A model generated the notes under the pieces. The model was not told the origin of the DNA, ran no database searches, and saw only the letters and a program-made list of their open reading frames with translations. Shown here piece by piece: positions 25,426-34,263 of a stretch of 48,582 nt of DNA; within the stretch, counting starts at the first letter, position 1; each line of letters starts with the position of its first letter. Where the stretch lies: NCBI GenBank assembly GCA_003215775.1, contig QCJW01000013.1, forward strand, positions 1-48,582, in the 5' to 3' direction. This stretch comes from Prochlorococcus sp. AG-409-G20. GTDB lineage: Bacteria > Cyanobacteriota > Cyanobacteriia > PCC-6307 > Cyanobiaceae. Position numbers and translations under genes: made by a program.

Positions 25426-27531
25426 TTATGCCGGAACTGATGAAGAAGGCGAATTGATCGGATAAGAAATTCTTCTGTGCCTCATCCGCCTCCAGACTTT
25501 AATAAAAGCTCTAATTATCAATTCAAGCTCAGACCTACTTAAACTGCTTTCCTTAAGTTGTCCGTCTCTTTGCCTAGATTCAAAGATCCTTCTTACTGTT
25601 AGGCATGCTTCTGCATTAGTTGTTTTGGGATCTAATGCTCTAAGAGCTGCTTCGCATCCATCGGCAAGCATAAGTATTCCAGTCTCTCTTGATCTTGGTA
25701 TTGGGCCTTTATATCTGAATAAATGCTCTTGAATTGTGGGGTCTAGTTCTTTGGCTTTGTATAGAAAATATCCCATCTTTAAAGTACCTTGATGTTCTGG
25801 TATGAAGTCTGATACAGGTTTTGGTAGACGATACTTTTGAGCAAGTTTGAGACCTTCATTTACATGGGCCTGCAATATGTTGGCACTAAGGAAAGGATCA
25901 TTAGCTTGATCATGAGGATTCTTTTTCCCTGTTTGATTCTCTATGAACCATTCAGGTGCATGGAGTTTGCCTATGTCGTGATAAAGAGCGCCTGTTCGTA
26001 TTAGATCAACATCTGCTCCAATTGTTCTGGCTCCCTCTTCTGCTAATCCACAAATCATAAGAGTATGTTCAAATGTTCCTGGGGCTTCAGAGGAAAGGCG
26101 ACGAAGCAAAGGTCGTTCGTAATCTGCAAGTTCTAATAATCGTGCTCTTGTTATTAGGCCAAAGGTACTTTCTAGTATTGGAATTAATAGGATTGTAAGC
26201 ATTAGCATTGCTCCTAATCCCAATGCTTCAGAGACAAATTCTTCTGGATTAAGAGTTAATTTCCCAAACGTATTATTTGTAGGGTCTATTTGATTTCTAA
26301 GAAGAATCCATTCGCCAAGTAGAGCTCCAAAAGGTAGGAGTATTGCCATTTGAAAGAGCTGGGCTCGGCTTCGCATCCTCCCCCCTTGTAATGCAACTAG
26401 GGCTGCGGCTGCGCAAGCAACCATCATTCTTCCTTCACCAATTCCATTAGCTTGGATTGGCCATAAGAAGCTACTAACGGCCATCCAAGCTAATGCAGAG
26501 GTTGAGCCAAGTCCCTGTGAAATTAAAAGGGTGGGTGGGACTATTACCGCTAAAGGACTAACAGCAGAACCAAACCAGACTTTGCTTGCTTGTGTTATTA
26601 ACAGTAATCCTAATGAAAGGAAAGCATGCCTTGGTTGGAGACAAGGTTTTTCCCTTCTCATGATTATCACTAGAACGAGACAGCTTGTAATCGCTTCTAA
26701 AAACTTTCCAAGCCAAACAAATGGCTGTGGTCTTCTACTTATCATTCCAAAATGTTTTAATGCATCTAAAGACTGAGCAGTTATTATTTCTCCTTTTCGG
26801 GTTATGAGATCACCTTTATTTACTTTTATTTTTGGAACACTTTGTTTTCTGACTAGCTTTTCTAATAGAAGTTGACTCTTGGTTTGATCTATTTTTAGAT
26901 TGCTTGCGCCATAAAATGTACTTGTGAGAATTTTTCCTCCTAATGTTCTTGCTGGATTTGTTTTATCTCCTAAATTTAAAAGTTGAAGTGAGGATGCTTT
27001 GCTTAGTTGATCAAGTGATAGGCTGTTTATGATTCCTTGCGCGAGCATTTTATCGGCTGTATTCTTAATATTAGTTTCCCAGCCATCTCTTTCTAATTTA
27101 GAGATAGATTTTATCCACTTCTGTTCTTTATTGGTTGGTTTGATTTCGTTTAACTTAAGAGAATCTCTCTCAATAGTAAGTGTATTAATATTGTTTAATT
27201 TCTTGCTAAGATTATTTTTTAGGTTTTCATTTTCTTTCTGATCAATTACTTGTATAAAAGTCTTTTGGGCTAAATTTGATTTCTTCTGATTTATTGCTTT
27301 AGTATCTTCAATGAGTGCATTTCCTGGCGCTATGGCTTCATAAGGAGCTTGAAGCCCAACTTTTAATTCTGGCTCAATCAAATATTGCCAGCTTGAAGTA
27401 ATTGCTACAAGTAGGCATAACAATATGATCCCCCCTTTGTTGGGAGTTGACCACGGTAGTACCCAGCGTCGAGGAGACTCGCTGCGCAACCAAGTACGCC
27501 AAAGGCTATTTAATCTGGGAATCTTGACCAC
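25426..27531 (-). CDS. 7TM-HD domain phosphodiesterase (PgpH-like)
   Basis: The 701-residue protein has the 7TMR-HD architecture. There is one N-terminal helix (after PW...GGIILLCLLVAITSSW), a large extracytoplasmic helical domain (about residues 60-270), a bundle of membrane helices (about 280-460), and a cytoplasmic HD hydrolase domain. In the latter, SSEAPGTFEHTLMICGLAEEGA leads into GALYHDIGKLHAPEWF, giving the H...HD metal site. PgpH in Firmicutes hydrolyses cyclic di-AMP; cyanobacterial homologues are plausible c-di-AMP phosphodiesterases. The start is a GTG, divergent from folD. Confidence 0.87.
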   Translation of the reverse strand: MVKIPRLNSLWRTWLRSESPRRWVLPWSTPNKGGIILLCLLVAITSSWQYLIEPELKVGLQAPYEAIAPGNALIEDTKAINQKKSNLAQKTFIQVIDQKENENLKNNLSKKLNNINTLTIERDSLKLNEIKPTNKEQKWIKSISKLERDGWETNIKNTADKMLAQGIINSLSLDQLSKASSLQLLNLGDKTNPARTLGGKILTSTFYGASNLKIDQTKSQLLLEKLVRKQSVPKIKVNKGDLITRKGEIITAQSLDALKHFGMISRRPQPFVWLGKFLEAITSCLVLVIIMRREKPCLQPRHAFLSLGLLLITQASKVWFGSAVSPLAVIVPPTLLISQGLGSTSALAWMAVSSFLWPIQANGIGEGRMMVACAAAALVALQGGRMRSRAQLFQMAILLPFGALLGEWILLRNQIDPTNNTFGKLTLNPEEFVSEALGLGAMLMLTILLIPILESTFGLITRARLLELADYERPLLRRLSSEAPGTFEHTLMICGLAEEGARTIGADVDLIRTGALYHDIGKLHAPEWFIENQTGKKNPHDQANDPFLSANILQAHVNEGLKLAQKYRLPKPVSDFIPEHQGTLKMGYFLYKAKELDPTIQEHLFRYKGPIPRSRETGILMLADGCEAALRALDPKTTNAEACLTVRRIFESRQRDGQLKESSLSRSELELIIRAFIKVWRRMRHRRISYPINSPSSSVPA

Positions 27532-27601
27532 AAAAGTTTGAACTTGAACTTAAGCTAGCTACCTATTTAGGAGCATGCTGCTAAGAGCTCATGATTTGTA
27601 T

Positions 27602-28513
27602 ATGACATTTTTGCTTAATGGGAGGCAACTTGCCAAAGAAATTGAAGATCGCTTAAGGGATGAGATTGCTATTGGCACTGAAAAAGCTGGCCGGCCTCCA
27701 GGTTTAGCTGTCATTCGTGTAGGGGATGATCCTGCAAGTGAAGTCTATGTTTCTAATAAAGAAAAGGCTTGCTCAAGGATTGGAGTAGAAAGTTTTGGTT
27801 CTTATTTTCCTGAGAAAACTTCTGAAGTTGAGCTAATAGATGCAATTGAGTCACTTAATAAAAATGACCTAGTAGATGGCATCCTTTTGCAATTACCAGT
27901 CCCTCAAGGGATAGATGAAGGACTTCTTTTAGATCACATTCATCCAGATAAAGATGCTGATGGTTTACATACTGTCAACCTTGGGAAACTAATAAAAGGA
28001 GAAAAAGGACCTAGATCTTGTACTCCAGCTGGTGTAATGGCTTTATTGGCGAGAAACAATATTTCTCTTAAAGGTAAAAGATCAGTTGTTGTTGGTAGAA
28101 GCATTCTTGTTGGAAAACCAATGGCTCTAATGCTTCAGGCTGCTAATTCAACTGTCAGTGTTGCTCATTCAGAGACTAGAGATTTAATTGATTTAACTAG
28201 ACAAGCAGAAATACTTGTTGTAGCGGCAGGTTGTCCTCTCATTATTGGAGCAGAACATGTTCAGAAAAATGCAGTTGTTGTTGATGTAGGTATTCACCGA
28301 ATTGGAAATGGAACCTCTCTTTCAAAAAGTCAAGCTCAGAAAAAATTGTGTGGTGATGTCAATTTCGATGAAGTTGCTCATATAGCAAGTGCTCTTACTC
28401 CTGTGCCAGGGGGTGTAGGGCCTATGACAGTAACTATGCTCTTAGCTAACACCACAATTCTTTGGCAAGAGCATTGCGGTTTGTCCCTAACTCTGGGAGA
28501 TTTGCTTCCATGA
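27602..28513 (+). CDS. folD: Bifunctional methylene-THF dehydrogenase/cyclohydrolase
   Basis: FolD interconverts 5,10-methylene-THF, methenyl-THF and 10-formyl-THF with NADP. Counting from the ATG at 27602 (303 aa; the open frame reaches 27575), the folate site has the YVSNKEKAC catalytic Lys segment and the [13 protein letters not shown] signature. The NADP domain has [16 protein letters not shown], and the C terminus carries the PROSITE-type [16 protein letters not shown]. The gene starts a run with crtE, the DUF212 gene and the helicase; there are 41 bp before crtE. Confidence 0.96.
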   Translation: MTFLLNGRQLAKEIEDRLRDEIAIGTEKAGRPPGLAVIRVGDDPASEVYVSNKEKACSRIGVESFGSYFPEKTSEVELIDAIESLNKNDLVDGILLQLPVPQGIDEGLLLDHIHPDKDADGLHTVNLGKLIKGEKGPRSCTPAGVMALLARNNISLKGKRSVVVGRSILVGKPMALMLQAANSTVSVAHSETRDLIDLTRQAEILVVAAGCPLIIGAEHVQKNAVVVDVGIHRIGNGTSLSKSQAQKKLCGDVNFDEVAHIASALTPVPGGVGPMTVTMLLANTTILWQEHCGLSLTLGDLLP

Positions 28514-28554
28514 GAGTGGCGGCCTGACAGAATTCCGCCAACTAGTTTTTATTT

Positions 28555-29457
28555 ATGGTGGGAACGGCTAGCTCCACTTTCGATTTGTCCGAATATCTGG
28601 CTAAGGCCAGAAAAAGCGTTGAAGTTGCTTTGGATAGTTCGCTTTGTCCTGAACGGCCAGAGCAATTGCGTGAAGCGATGAGGTATTCATTGTTGGCAGG
28701 TGGTAAGAGACTTCGTCCAATTCTTTGTTTGGCTGCTTGTGAATTTGTTGGAGGTGATTCTGAAAAGGCATTGCCGACAGCTGTTGCTTTAGAAATGATT
28801 CACACAATGTCGTTGATACATGACGATTTGCCGTCAATGGATAATGACGATTTACGTAGGGGCAGACCAACTAATCACAAGGTATATGGAGATGCTGTTG
28901 CAATACTTGCTGGCGATGCATTGCTAACACGAGCTTTTGAAATGGTTGCTTTGCGAACTGAAGATGTGCCAGCTGAAAGACTTGTCAAAGTAGTTGGAGA
29001 GCTTTCCTTGGCTGCTGGTGCTCCAGGATTAGTTGGCGGCCAAATTGTCGACTTGCATTCAGAAGGAAAGGAAGTTGATTTGGAAACATTAGAGTACATT
29101 CATTTGCATAAGACAGGGGCATTGCTTAGGGCTTGCGTAGTTTGTGGAGCATTGATTGGTGGTGCAAGTGAAGAGATGCTTAGCGCTCTATCTACTTATG
29201 CAAGGGGCATAGGACTTGCATTCCAAATAATTGATGACATTTTGGATGTAACTGCAAGTAGCGATGTCTTAGGAAAAACAGCAGGGAAAGATCTTGTTTC
29301 AGATAAAACAACATACCCTAAGTTGCTTGGTTTGGATGAATCAAAAGAAAGGGCTCGTTTCCTTGTAAATGAAGCAAAGTTAGCTCTTAAACCTTGGTCT
29401 TTTAATGCAGTACCTTTAATGGCTTTGGCTGATTTTATAACGAGTAGAGATAGATGA
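28555..29457 (+). CDS. crtE: Geranylgeranyl diphosphate synthase
   Basis: This trans-prenyltransferase makes GGPP, the precursor of carotenoids, the phytyl tails of chlorophyll, and quinones. The 300-residue protein carries the first Asp-rich motif [14 protein letters not shown] and the second, DDILD, together with the GKRLRP diphosphate-binding segment and [10 protein letters not shown]. Residue size before the first Asp motif favours a medium-chain product, but exact chain length is inferred. It overlaps the following DUF212 gene by 4 nt (ATGA), so the two are co-translated. Confidence 0.94.
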   Translation: MVGTASSTFDLSEYLAKARKSVEVALDSSLCPERPEQLREAMRYSLLAGGKRLRPILCLAACEFVGGDSEKALPTAVALEMIHTMSLIHDDLPSMDNDDLRRGRPTNHKVYGDAVAILAGDALLTRAFEMVALRTEDVPAERLVKVVGELSLAAGAPGLVGGQIVDLHSEGKEVDLETLEYIHLHKTGALLRACVVCGALIGGASEEMLSALSTYARGIGLAFQIIDDILDVTASSDVLGKTAGKDLVSDKTTYPKLLGLDESKERARFLVNEAKLALKPWSFNAVPLMALADFITSRDR

Positions 29458-29966
29458 ATTACTTCGATTTTTCATTTGCTCCTTTTATAGAACTGCTTGA
29501 CAATGTTGTTTTGTCTTGGGGGCTCATAGCTTGTGGATTAGCACAACTTTCGAAGCTTGTATTTGATTTTCTCAAGAATAAAACTTTTCGCCCTGCTGTT
29601 TTATTTGAAACTGGTGGAATGCCTTCAAGTCATTCTGCTTTGGTTACTGGTACGGCTGCAGGAATTGGATTGGAATATGGGTTTTCTAATCCAGAATTTG
29701 CCTTGGCTAGTACTGTGGCTTTTATTGTTATGTATGATGCTAGCGGAATAAGAAGAGCTGCAGGCTTTACAGCGGAGAGAGTAAATAGTCTGCCTTCAAA
29801 AACTTGGTCTAACCCACCAGAAAAACTGTTAAAAGAAAATTTAGGGCATAGTCGTATTGAAGTCTTAGTGGGTGGATTACTTGGACCTACAATAGCTTTG
29901 CCAGGAATTTTATTTATCGGTTCACCAGTTCATTTGTTTCAAACGATTCAACTTCTTAAAGGGTGA
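29454..29966 (+). CDS. DUF212/YuiD divergent PAP2-family membrane protein
   Basis: The 170-residue membrane protein belongs to the divergent PAP2 (acid phosphatase/VanPerase-like, DUF212) family. It retains the phosphatase-like [23 protein letters not shown] segment, with Ser-His, and a later [18 protein letters not shown] with a second His. [20 protein letters not shown] segment lies between. Four or so hydrophobic stretches suggest an integral membrane enzyme. It is coupled to crtE upstream (ATGA) and to the helicase downstream (GTGA). The placement hints at a prenyl-diphosphate phosphatase, but no function is established to my knowledge. Confidence 0.85.
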   Translation: MNYFDFSFAPFIELLDNVVLSWGLIACGLAQLSKLVFDFLKNKTFRPAVLFETGGMPSSHSALVTGTAAGIGLEYGFSNPEFALASTVAFIVMYDASGIRRAAGFTAERVNSLPSKTWSNPPEKLLKENLGHSRIEVLVGGLLGPTIALPGILFIGSPVHLFQTIQLLKG

Positions 29967-31435
29967 GCAATTTTTCTAGGAGTTTGATAAGTAGTGGCCT
30001 AACTTCAGATCAGGATAAGGCTTTAAGTAATTTTGAATCTTGGCTTGAAAATGATAAGGAAGGTATGCCTTTTGTGCTTAGTGGCTATGCAGGAAGCGGT
30101 AAGACCTTCCTTTCTATAAGGTTTTTACGATTGGTTGAAGAAAAAGGATATTGTTGGACAGTTGTAGCTCCTACTCATAAAGCTGTGGGAGTTATTCGTT
30201 TTGCCTTGGATCAGGAGGGGTTGTCTCCTGTTTGGCATCCTGCAACAATTCATAGACTTTTGAGATTGAAACTAAAAAGAAAGGGAGATCTCGAGCAGTG
30301 TGAGCAAACTGAGCAGACTGCTAATTCATTAGAGCAATTGGGATTGGTGCTCGTTGATGAAGCTTCGATGGTTGATAGCACTCTTTTAGAAATAACACTA
30401 AAAGCGGCTTACCCCTTTAAAACTAGGCTTGTATTTGTTGGGGATTCAGCTCAACTGCCTCCAGTTGGAGAGAAAAAGAGCCCTGTTTTCTCAATGAAAA
30501 GGTCTTTTAATTCTGAATTGAAAGAGGTTGTCAGGCATCAAGGACCTGTTTTGAAGCTTGCAAACGGTTTTCGAGATGGGCGATTACCCTGCCGAAGGCC
30601 ACCAACTATCCCAATCATTCAGTCTGCAAAAGGCAGAGTTGCATGTCTCGATAAGACAGATTGGCTAAATCTTGCAAAAAAATCTTTAAAAGAAGCTTCA
30701 ATTAGCGATAAACCAGATAGGGCAAGGATTCTTTGTTATACAAACCGTGTTTTGGAAACTCTTGTCCCTCATGCAAGAAGGGCTGTACATGGAGACATGG
30801 CAGATCAATTGCCAGTTTTGCCGGGAGAAGTCCTTATTACTAGGAGTGCTGTAATGGCTCAGGCCTCTAAAGATGGACCTCAGGTAGGAGAAGAGCCAGA
30901 TATGGTTCTTGGATCAAATCGAGAGCTTGTGGTAAATGATATAAAGAAAGAAAGTATTGATTTGGCAGAATTTGGTTTGGTAGGTAATAGCGATTGGTCA
31001 GTACCAGTTATTAATACATTGAGTGCACATATTAGTGCTGGAGAGTTAGACTTAACTTTAAGATTATTGCCAGCTATTGGTAATCAGTCTAGGGAACTGC
31101 TTGATAGAGCTTTGAATCACTTAAGGCAATATGCTAAGGAGTTAGGTCATAAAAAAGGACGATCTGTTTGGCGTCAATTTTTTTTGGTTCGTGATGCATT
31201 TGCTTCGTTAGGTCCTGCTTCCGTGCTAACTGTTCATCGAAGTCAAGGAAGTACTTTTGGCGAGGTTTTTGTTGCGCCTGACATCTTTTGGCCAAAGGAG
31301 GATACTTTGCGAAAGCAATTAGCCTATGTAGCTGTAAGTCGAGCAGAAGAAGCTGTATGGCTTGTAGGTGAAAAAGGATCAGAATTAGATATTAGCTTGT
31401 GGAAAAGAATACTTTCGAACGAAGATTTGTGTTGA
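29963..31435 (+). CDS. RecD/Dda-like superfamily 1 DNA helicase
   Basis: The 490-residue protein is a superfamily 1B helicase. Walker A is GYAGSGKT (residues 41-48), motif Ia is APTHKAVG, Walker B is LVLVDEASMVD, motif III VFVGDSAQLPPVGE is intact, and the C-terminal 2A domain has TVHRSQGSTFGEVFV and YVAVSRAEEAVWLVG. It lacks the N-terminal RecBC-binding part of RecD and resembles stand-alone 5'-3' helicases such as Dda or RecD2. A role in repair or replication is likely. The GTG start overlaps the DUF212 stop, an odd partnership with isoprenoid genes. Confidence 0.9.
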   Translation: MSNFSRSLISSGLTSDQDKALSNFESWLENDKEGMPFVLSGYAGSGKTFLSIRFLRLVEEKGYCWTVVAPTHKAVGVIRFALDQEGLSPVWHPATIHRLLRLKLKRKGDLEQCEQTEQTANSLEQLGLVLVDEASMVDSTLLEITLKAAYPFKTRLVFVGDSAQLPPVGEKKSPVFSMKRSFNSELKEVVRHQGPVLKLANGFRDGRLPCRRPPTIPIIQSAKGRVACLDKTDWLNLAKKSLKEASISDKPDRARILCYTNRVLETLVPHARRAVHGDMADQLPVLPGEVLITRSAVMAQASKDGPQVGEEPDMVLGSNRELVVNDIKKESIDLAEFGLVGNSDWSVPVINTLSAHISAGELDLTLRLLPAIGNQSRELLDRALNHLRQYAKELGHKKGRSVWRQFFLVRDAFASLGPASVLTVHRSQGSTFGEVFVAPDIFWPKEDTLRKQLAYVAVSRAEEAVWLVGEKGSELDISLWKRILSNEDLC

Positions 31436-31501
31436 GGGTATTTTTAGAGTTATTTGGATTTAGTTGCTAACATTTTATACTTGAAAAATTTTCTGGAATA
31501 T

Positions 31502-32899
31502 CTATTCTGATTTGCTGGTAGATTCCATCGCTTTTCTTAATCTAATTAGTATTTTAGGAGAGCTTGCTAAGTGAAGATGAATCCAGCTTGCATGGAAAAT
31601 ATTATTAGACCAGCCTTCTTTATATTCTTTTATTTTCCATCCTTTTACTTCCCAGGATTGATTCATGTCTTTTTTCAATAACATAGAATTTATATCTTTA
31701 CCTTTGACTTTAAGGTTCCATCTGTGAAATTCATGACCTACAAGATTATCATCTTTTTCAGTTATTAGATTGTTTTTAGTGCATTTGATAAATCTATACC
31801 CTACATTTAGTTCTCCCCTATGAGCAGTAAAGGGTAATAAGCCAGCCATTTCATGATTTTCATCTTCTAGATCTTTTAAATATTCCCCTAGTAGTAGCAT
31901 TCCTCCACACTCTGCATAGATTGGATGCTTTCCAAAGAAGTTTTTTAATGTACTTTTTGTTCGATCACACTTTGCTAAGGTACTGGCATGCTGTTCAGGA
32001 AACCCTCCTGGAATAATTAAACCTTTTGCTTCGTTAGGAATATCTTCGTTATATAAAGGTCGCCATCTAAGTATTGGCATACCTAGCTCTTCTAAGTATT
32101 CCTTCGTTTCTTCATACTTAAAGTGAAAAGCATCGTCTTCAGCAATCGCTATTGGAAGGATTTTTGATAAATCTCCGGCCTTTTGTTTTGTTAGCTGAAG
32201 ATTTGTTTGGAATTTTGTCTTTATTGGAGCATTCATAAGACCAATTAGTTCATCTATACAAAGGTGATCTTCTGCTATTTGTGACCATTTTTCTCGTTGT
32301 TTTTCAATGTTGCTTATTTCATGTGCAGGAGCTAATCCTAAATGTTTGCTTGGAATTTTTAAGTACGGATCATTTGGAATTGCTCCTAGTGTTTTGACAC
32401 TAATTGCATTTAATGATTCTTCTAATAGTTCTTTGTGCCTTCTTGTTCTTACTTTGTTAAGAACAACACCTGCAATTTGGATCCCCGGATCTTGATTTCT
32501 AAAACCTTGTACTAATGCTGCAATTGAAGCAGCTTGTCCACTTGAGTTGATTACAAGAATTACTGGAATATTTAAATGTTTAGCAATTGCTGCAGTGCTT
32601 CCTTCACTAGATGAACCAATTCCATCAAATAGTCCCATTACACCTTCAACTAAAACAAGATCAGCATCTCCTCCAAATCTATAGAAACTTTCAGTTGTCC
32701 AATTTTGTCCACAAAGTACTAAATCAAGATTTCTGCATGGCTTTCCAGAAAAAGCACTTAGTAATTGAGGATCAAGATAGTCAGGACCAACTTTGAAAGT
32801 TTGGATATTTAGTCCTTTGCAGTAAGCCCAAGAAGAAATTAGAAGGCTTATTAAAGTTTTACCGCTGCCACTAGAAGGAGCAGCAAAAACACATGCCAT
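31502..32899 (-). CDS. cobB: Cobyrinic acid a,c-diamide synthase
   Basis: CobB/CbiA amidates cobyrinate at positions a and c using ATP and glutamine during (pseudo)cobalamin synthesis. The 465-residue protein has an N-terminal P-loop APSSGSGKT (7-15), the LVEGVMGLFDG segment, a central GGFPEQHA motif and the glutaminase Cys331 in YAECGGMLLLG. A terminal His in HASWIHLHL completes the GATase site. It lies 26 bp downstream of opcA, at the end of the zwf-opcA unit. No cobalamin riboswitch-like element is seen upstream. Confidence 0.94.
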   Translation of the reverse strand: MACVFAAPSSGSGKTLISLLISSWAYCKGLNIQTFKVGPDYLDPQLLSAFSGKPCRNLDLVLCGQNWTTESFYRFGGDADLVLVEGVMGLFDGIGSSSEGSTAAIAKHLNIPVILVINSSGQAASIAALVQGFRNQDPGIQIAGVVLNKVRTRRHKELLEESLNAISVKTLGAIPNDPYLKIPSKHLGLAPAHEISNIEKQREKWSQIAEDHLCIDELIGLMNAPIKTKFQTNLQLTKQKAGDLSKILPIAIAEDDAFHFKYEETKEYLEELGMPILRWRPLYNEDIPNEAKGLIIPGGFPEQHASTLAKCDRTKSTLKNFFGKHPIYAECGGMLLLGEYLKDLEDENHEMAGLLPFTAHRGELNVGYRFIKCTKNNLITEKDDNLVGHEFHRWNLKVKGKDINSMLLKKDMNQSWEVKGWKIKEYKEGWSNNIFHASWIHLHLASSPKILIRLRKAMESTSKSE

Positions 32900-32925
32900 A
32901 ATTTTTGGCTACTTTTCAGGAAAGA

Positions 32926-34227
32926 TTACTTTTTAACTAGCTTAAAGAGTTCATAGGCTAAAGGGGCCGCTTTAGATAAAAGAGGACTTGTACTTCCTCT
33001 ACAACTTTTAAGTAGGCGTGCTACATCCATTTCCACAGAAGTAAATTGATTTGGTACAACTTCTTCTATTAGTTCCATGCTGGCCATGCCACCAGCTTCT
33101 AGCCGCATGCATTCTGTAGATTCAGCTCCAAGAATTACACAGACGTCGTTGTTGCTTCTTTCATTGCTTTTGCAGATAAGTCTTATTCCAACTATTTGAC
33201 CGGGGTGGATACTTGGTCTCCCAACAGGTAGAGAGATTAGCTTTAAATGAACAATGTAATCATCATCCCTTTTAAATTTTGCCTCTATAATCTCCTCGTC
33301 ACTGGGTATAGACTCTACGATTTTCCAATTAAGCCTGTCTGCAATCCATCCAGCAAGGAGAAGTCCTTGTACTGGATTTTCTCCTTCAAAATCTATATCT
33401 ATGTTTACAATATTTTGGAGTATTTCTCTTCTTTTAGGTGGGTCAAATACCATCGCTAGAGATTCTCTCCAGCTACGCAGCCTTAGCCAATTTAAATCAT
33501 TAATTGCTTGATCCTTACATGTTTTTGATTTAAGTAATTCAAGGCAATAATAAGGATCACCTAGAGCACTATCAAGTATTAGTCTTCTTCCTGAAGATGC
33601 TAATTTGTTCAGCATAGGTTTAGCTTCGTCAAGATATCCATTCCACCAAATCCATGAAGGTAACTCTTCTGGAATTAGATTCTCTACAATATCTAGTCCT
33701 TCTTTAATTGAATCCATTCCTCCTCTGAATACAACAACATCTCCACAGGCCGAATCACTTCCACTTTCTTCGAGGAGAGGACAATATGCTGCTACTAGTG
33801 TCTCAAGCTTATTCTTACCATTCAGAGTTGGAGCCAATGTAATTAGTCTTCTTGGTTGTAATGCACTGATTGCTCTATGTACATGTTGACCTCTTAAATC
33901 AGTTATTGATTTGTTTTCATTTTGAGGAATTAGTGAATTGCAAACAATCGATTCCAGAGGAGGTGTGCTGTGAGGAAGATCTTTTTCTAAGACAACTTTT
34001 CTTGCGGCTTCAATAAGCTCATTGCGCTGATTCCCTTCAATTGGAGATTTAAGTCTCCCTGTTCTAATAAGTTTTTGCTCTAACCAAGAAGGTTGCCAAA
34101 TTAATAATGAAAATGTATTAGCTCCTGAATTTGATGGTTGATCTTTAGACCAAAGTTGCTCTAGATATGAAGGGATCTCTGATGGAGGTAATTGGATTGG
34201 AGTCTGAAGTGTTAGCTGAGGTGACAT
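32926..34227 (-). CDS. opcA: Glucose-6-phosphate dehydrogenase assembly protein OpcA
   Basis: OpcA is a cyanobacterial and actinobacterial activator of G6PDH, mediating redox (thioredoxin-dependent) control so that the oxidative pentose phosphate pathway runs in the dark. The 433-residue protein shows the family features: a central LITLAPTLNGKN region, the SWIWWNGYLDEAKPML segment and a long C-terminal G6PDH-interacting domain. A Cys near residue 405 (LLKSCRGSTSP) and others could be redox-active. It follows zwf by 36 bp, the usual pairing. Confidence 0.93.
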   Translation of the reverse strand: MSPQLTLQTPIQLPPSEIPSYLEQLWSKDQPSNSGANTFSLLIWQPSWLEQKLIRTGRLKSPIEGNQRNELIEAARKVVLEKDLPHSTPPLESIVCNSLIPQNENKSITDLRGQHVHRAISALQPRRLITLAPTLNGKNKLETLVAAYCPLLEESGSDSACGDVVVFRGGMDSIKEGLDIVENLIPEELPSWIWWNGYLDEAKPMLNKLASSGRRLILDSALGDPYYCLELLKSKTCKDQAINDLNWLRLRSWRESLAMVFDPPKRREILQNIVNIDIDFEGENPVQGLLLAGWIADRLNWKIVESIPSDEEIIEAKFKRDDDYIVHLKLISLPVGRPSIHPGQIVGIRLICKSNERSNNDVCVILGAESTECMRLEAGGMASMELIEEVVPNQFTSVEMDVARLLKSCRGSTSPLLSKAAPLAYELFKLVKK

Positions 34228-34263
34228 TGCTTAAATAATTAGAGGAGATTTGTTAAAGGCTAT

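Noticed and set aside
34228-34263. Cobalamin riboswitch for cobB or the zwf unit
   Set aside because: The gaps upstream of cobB (26 bp) and opcA (36 bp) are far too short and no B12-box-like sequence was seen upstream of zwf.
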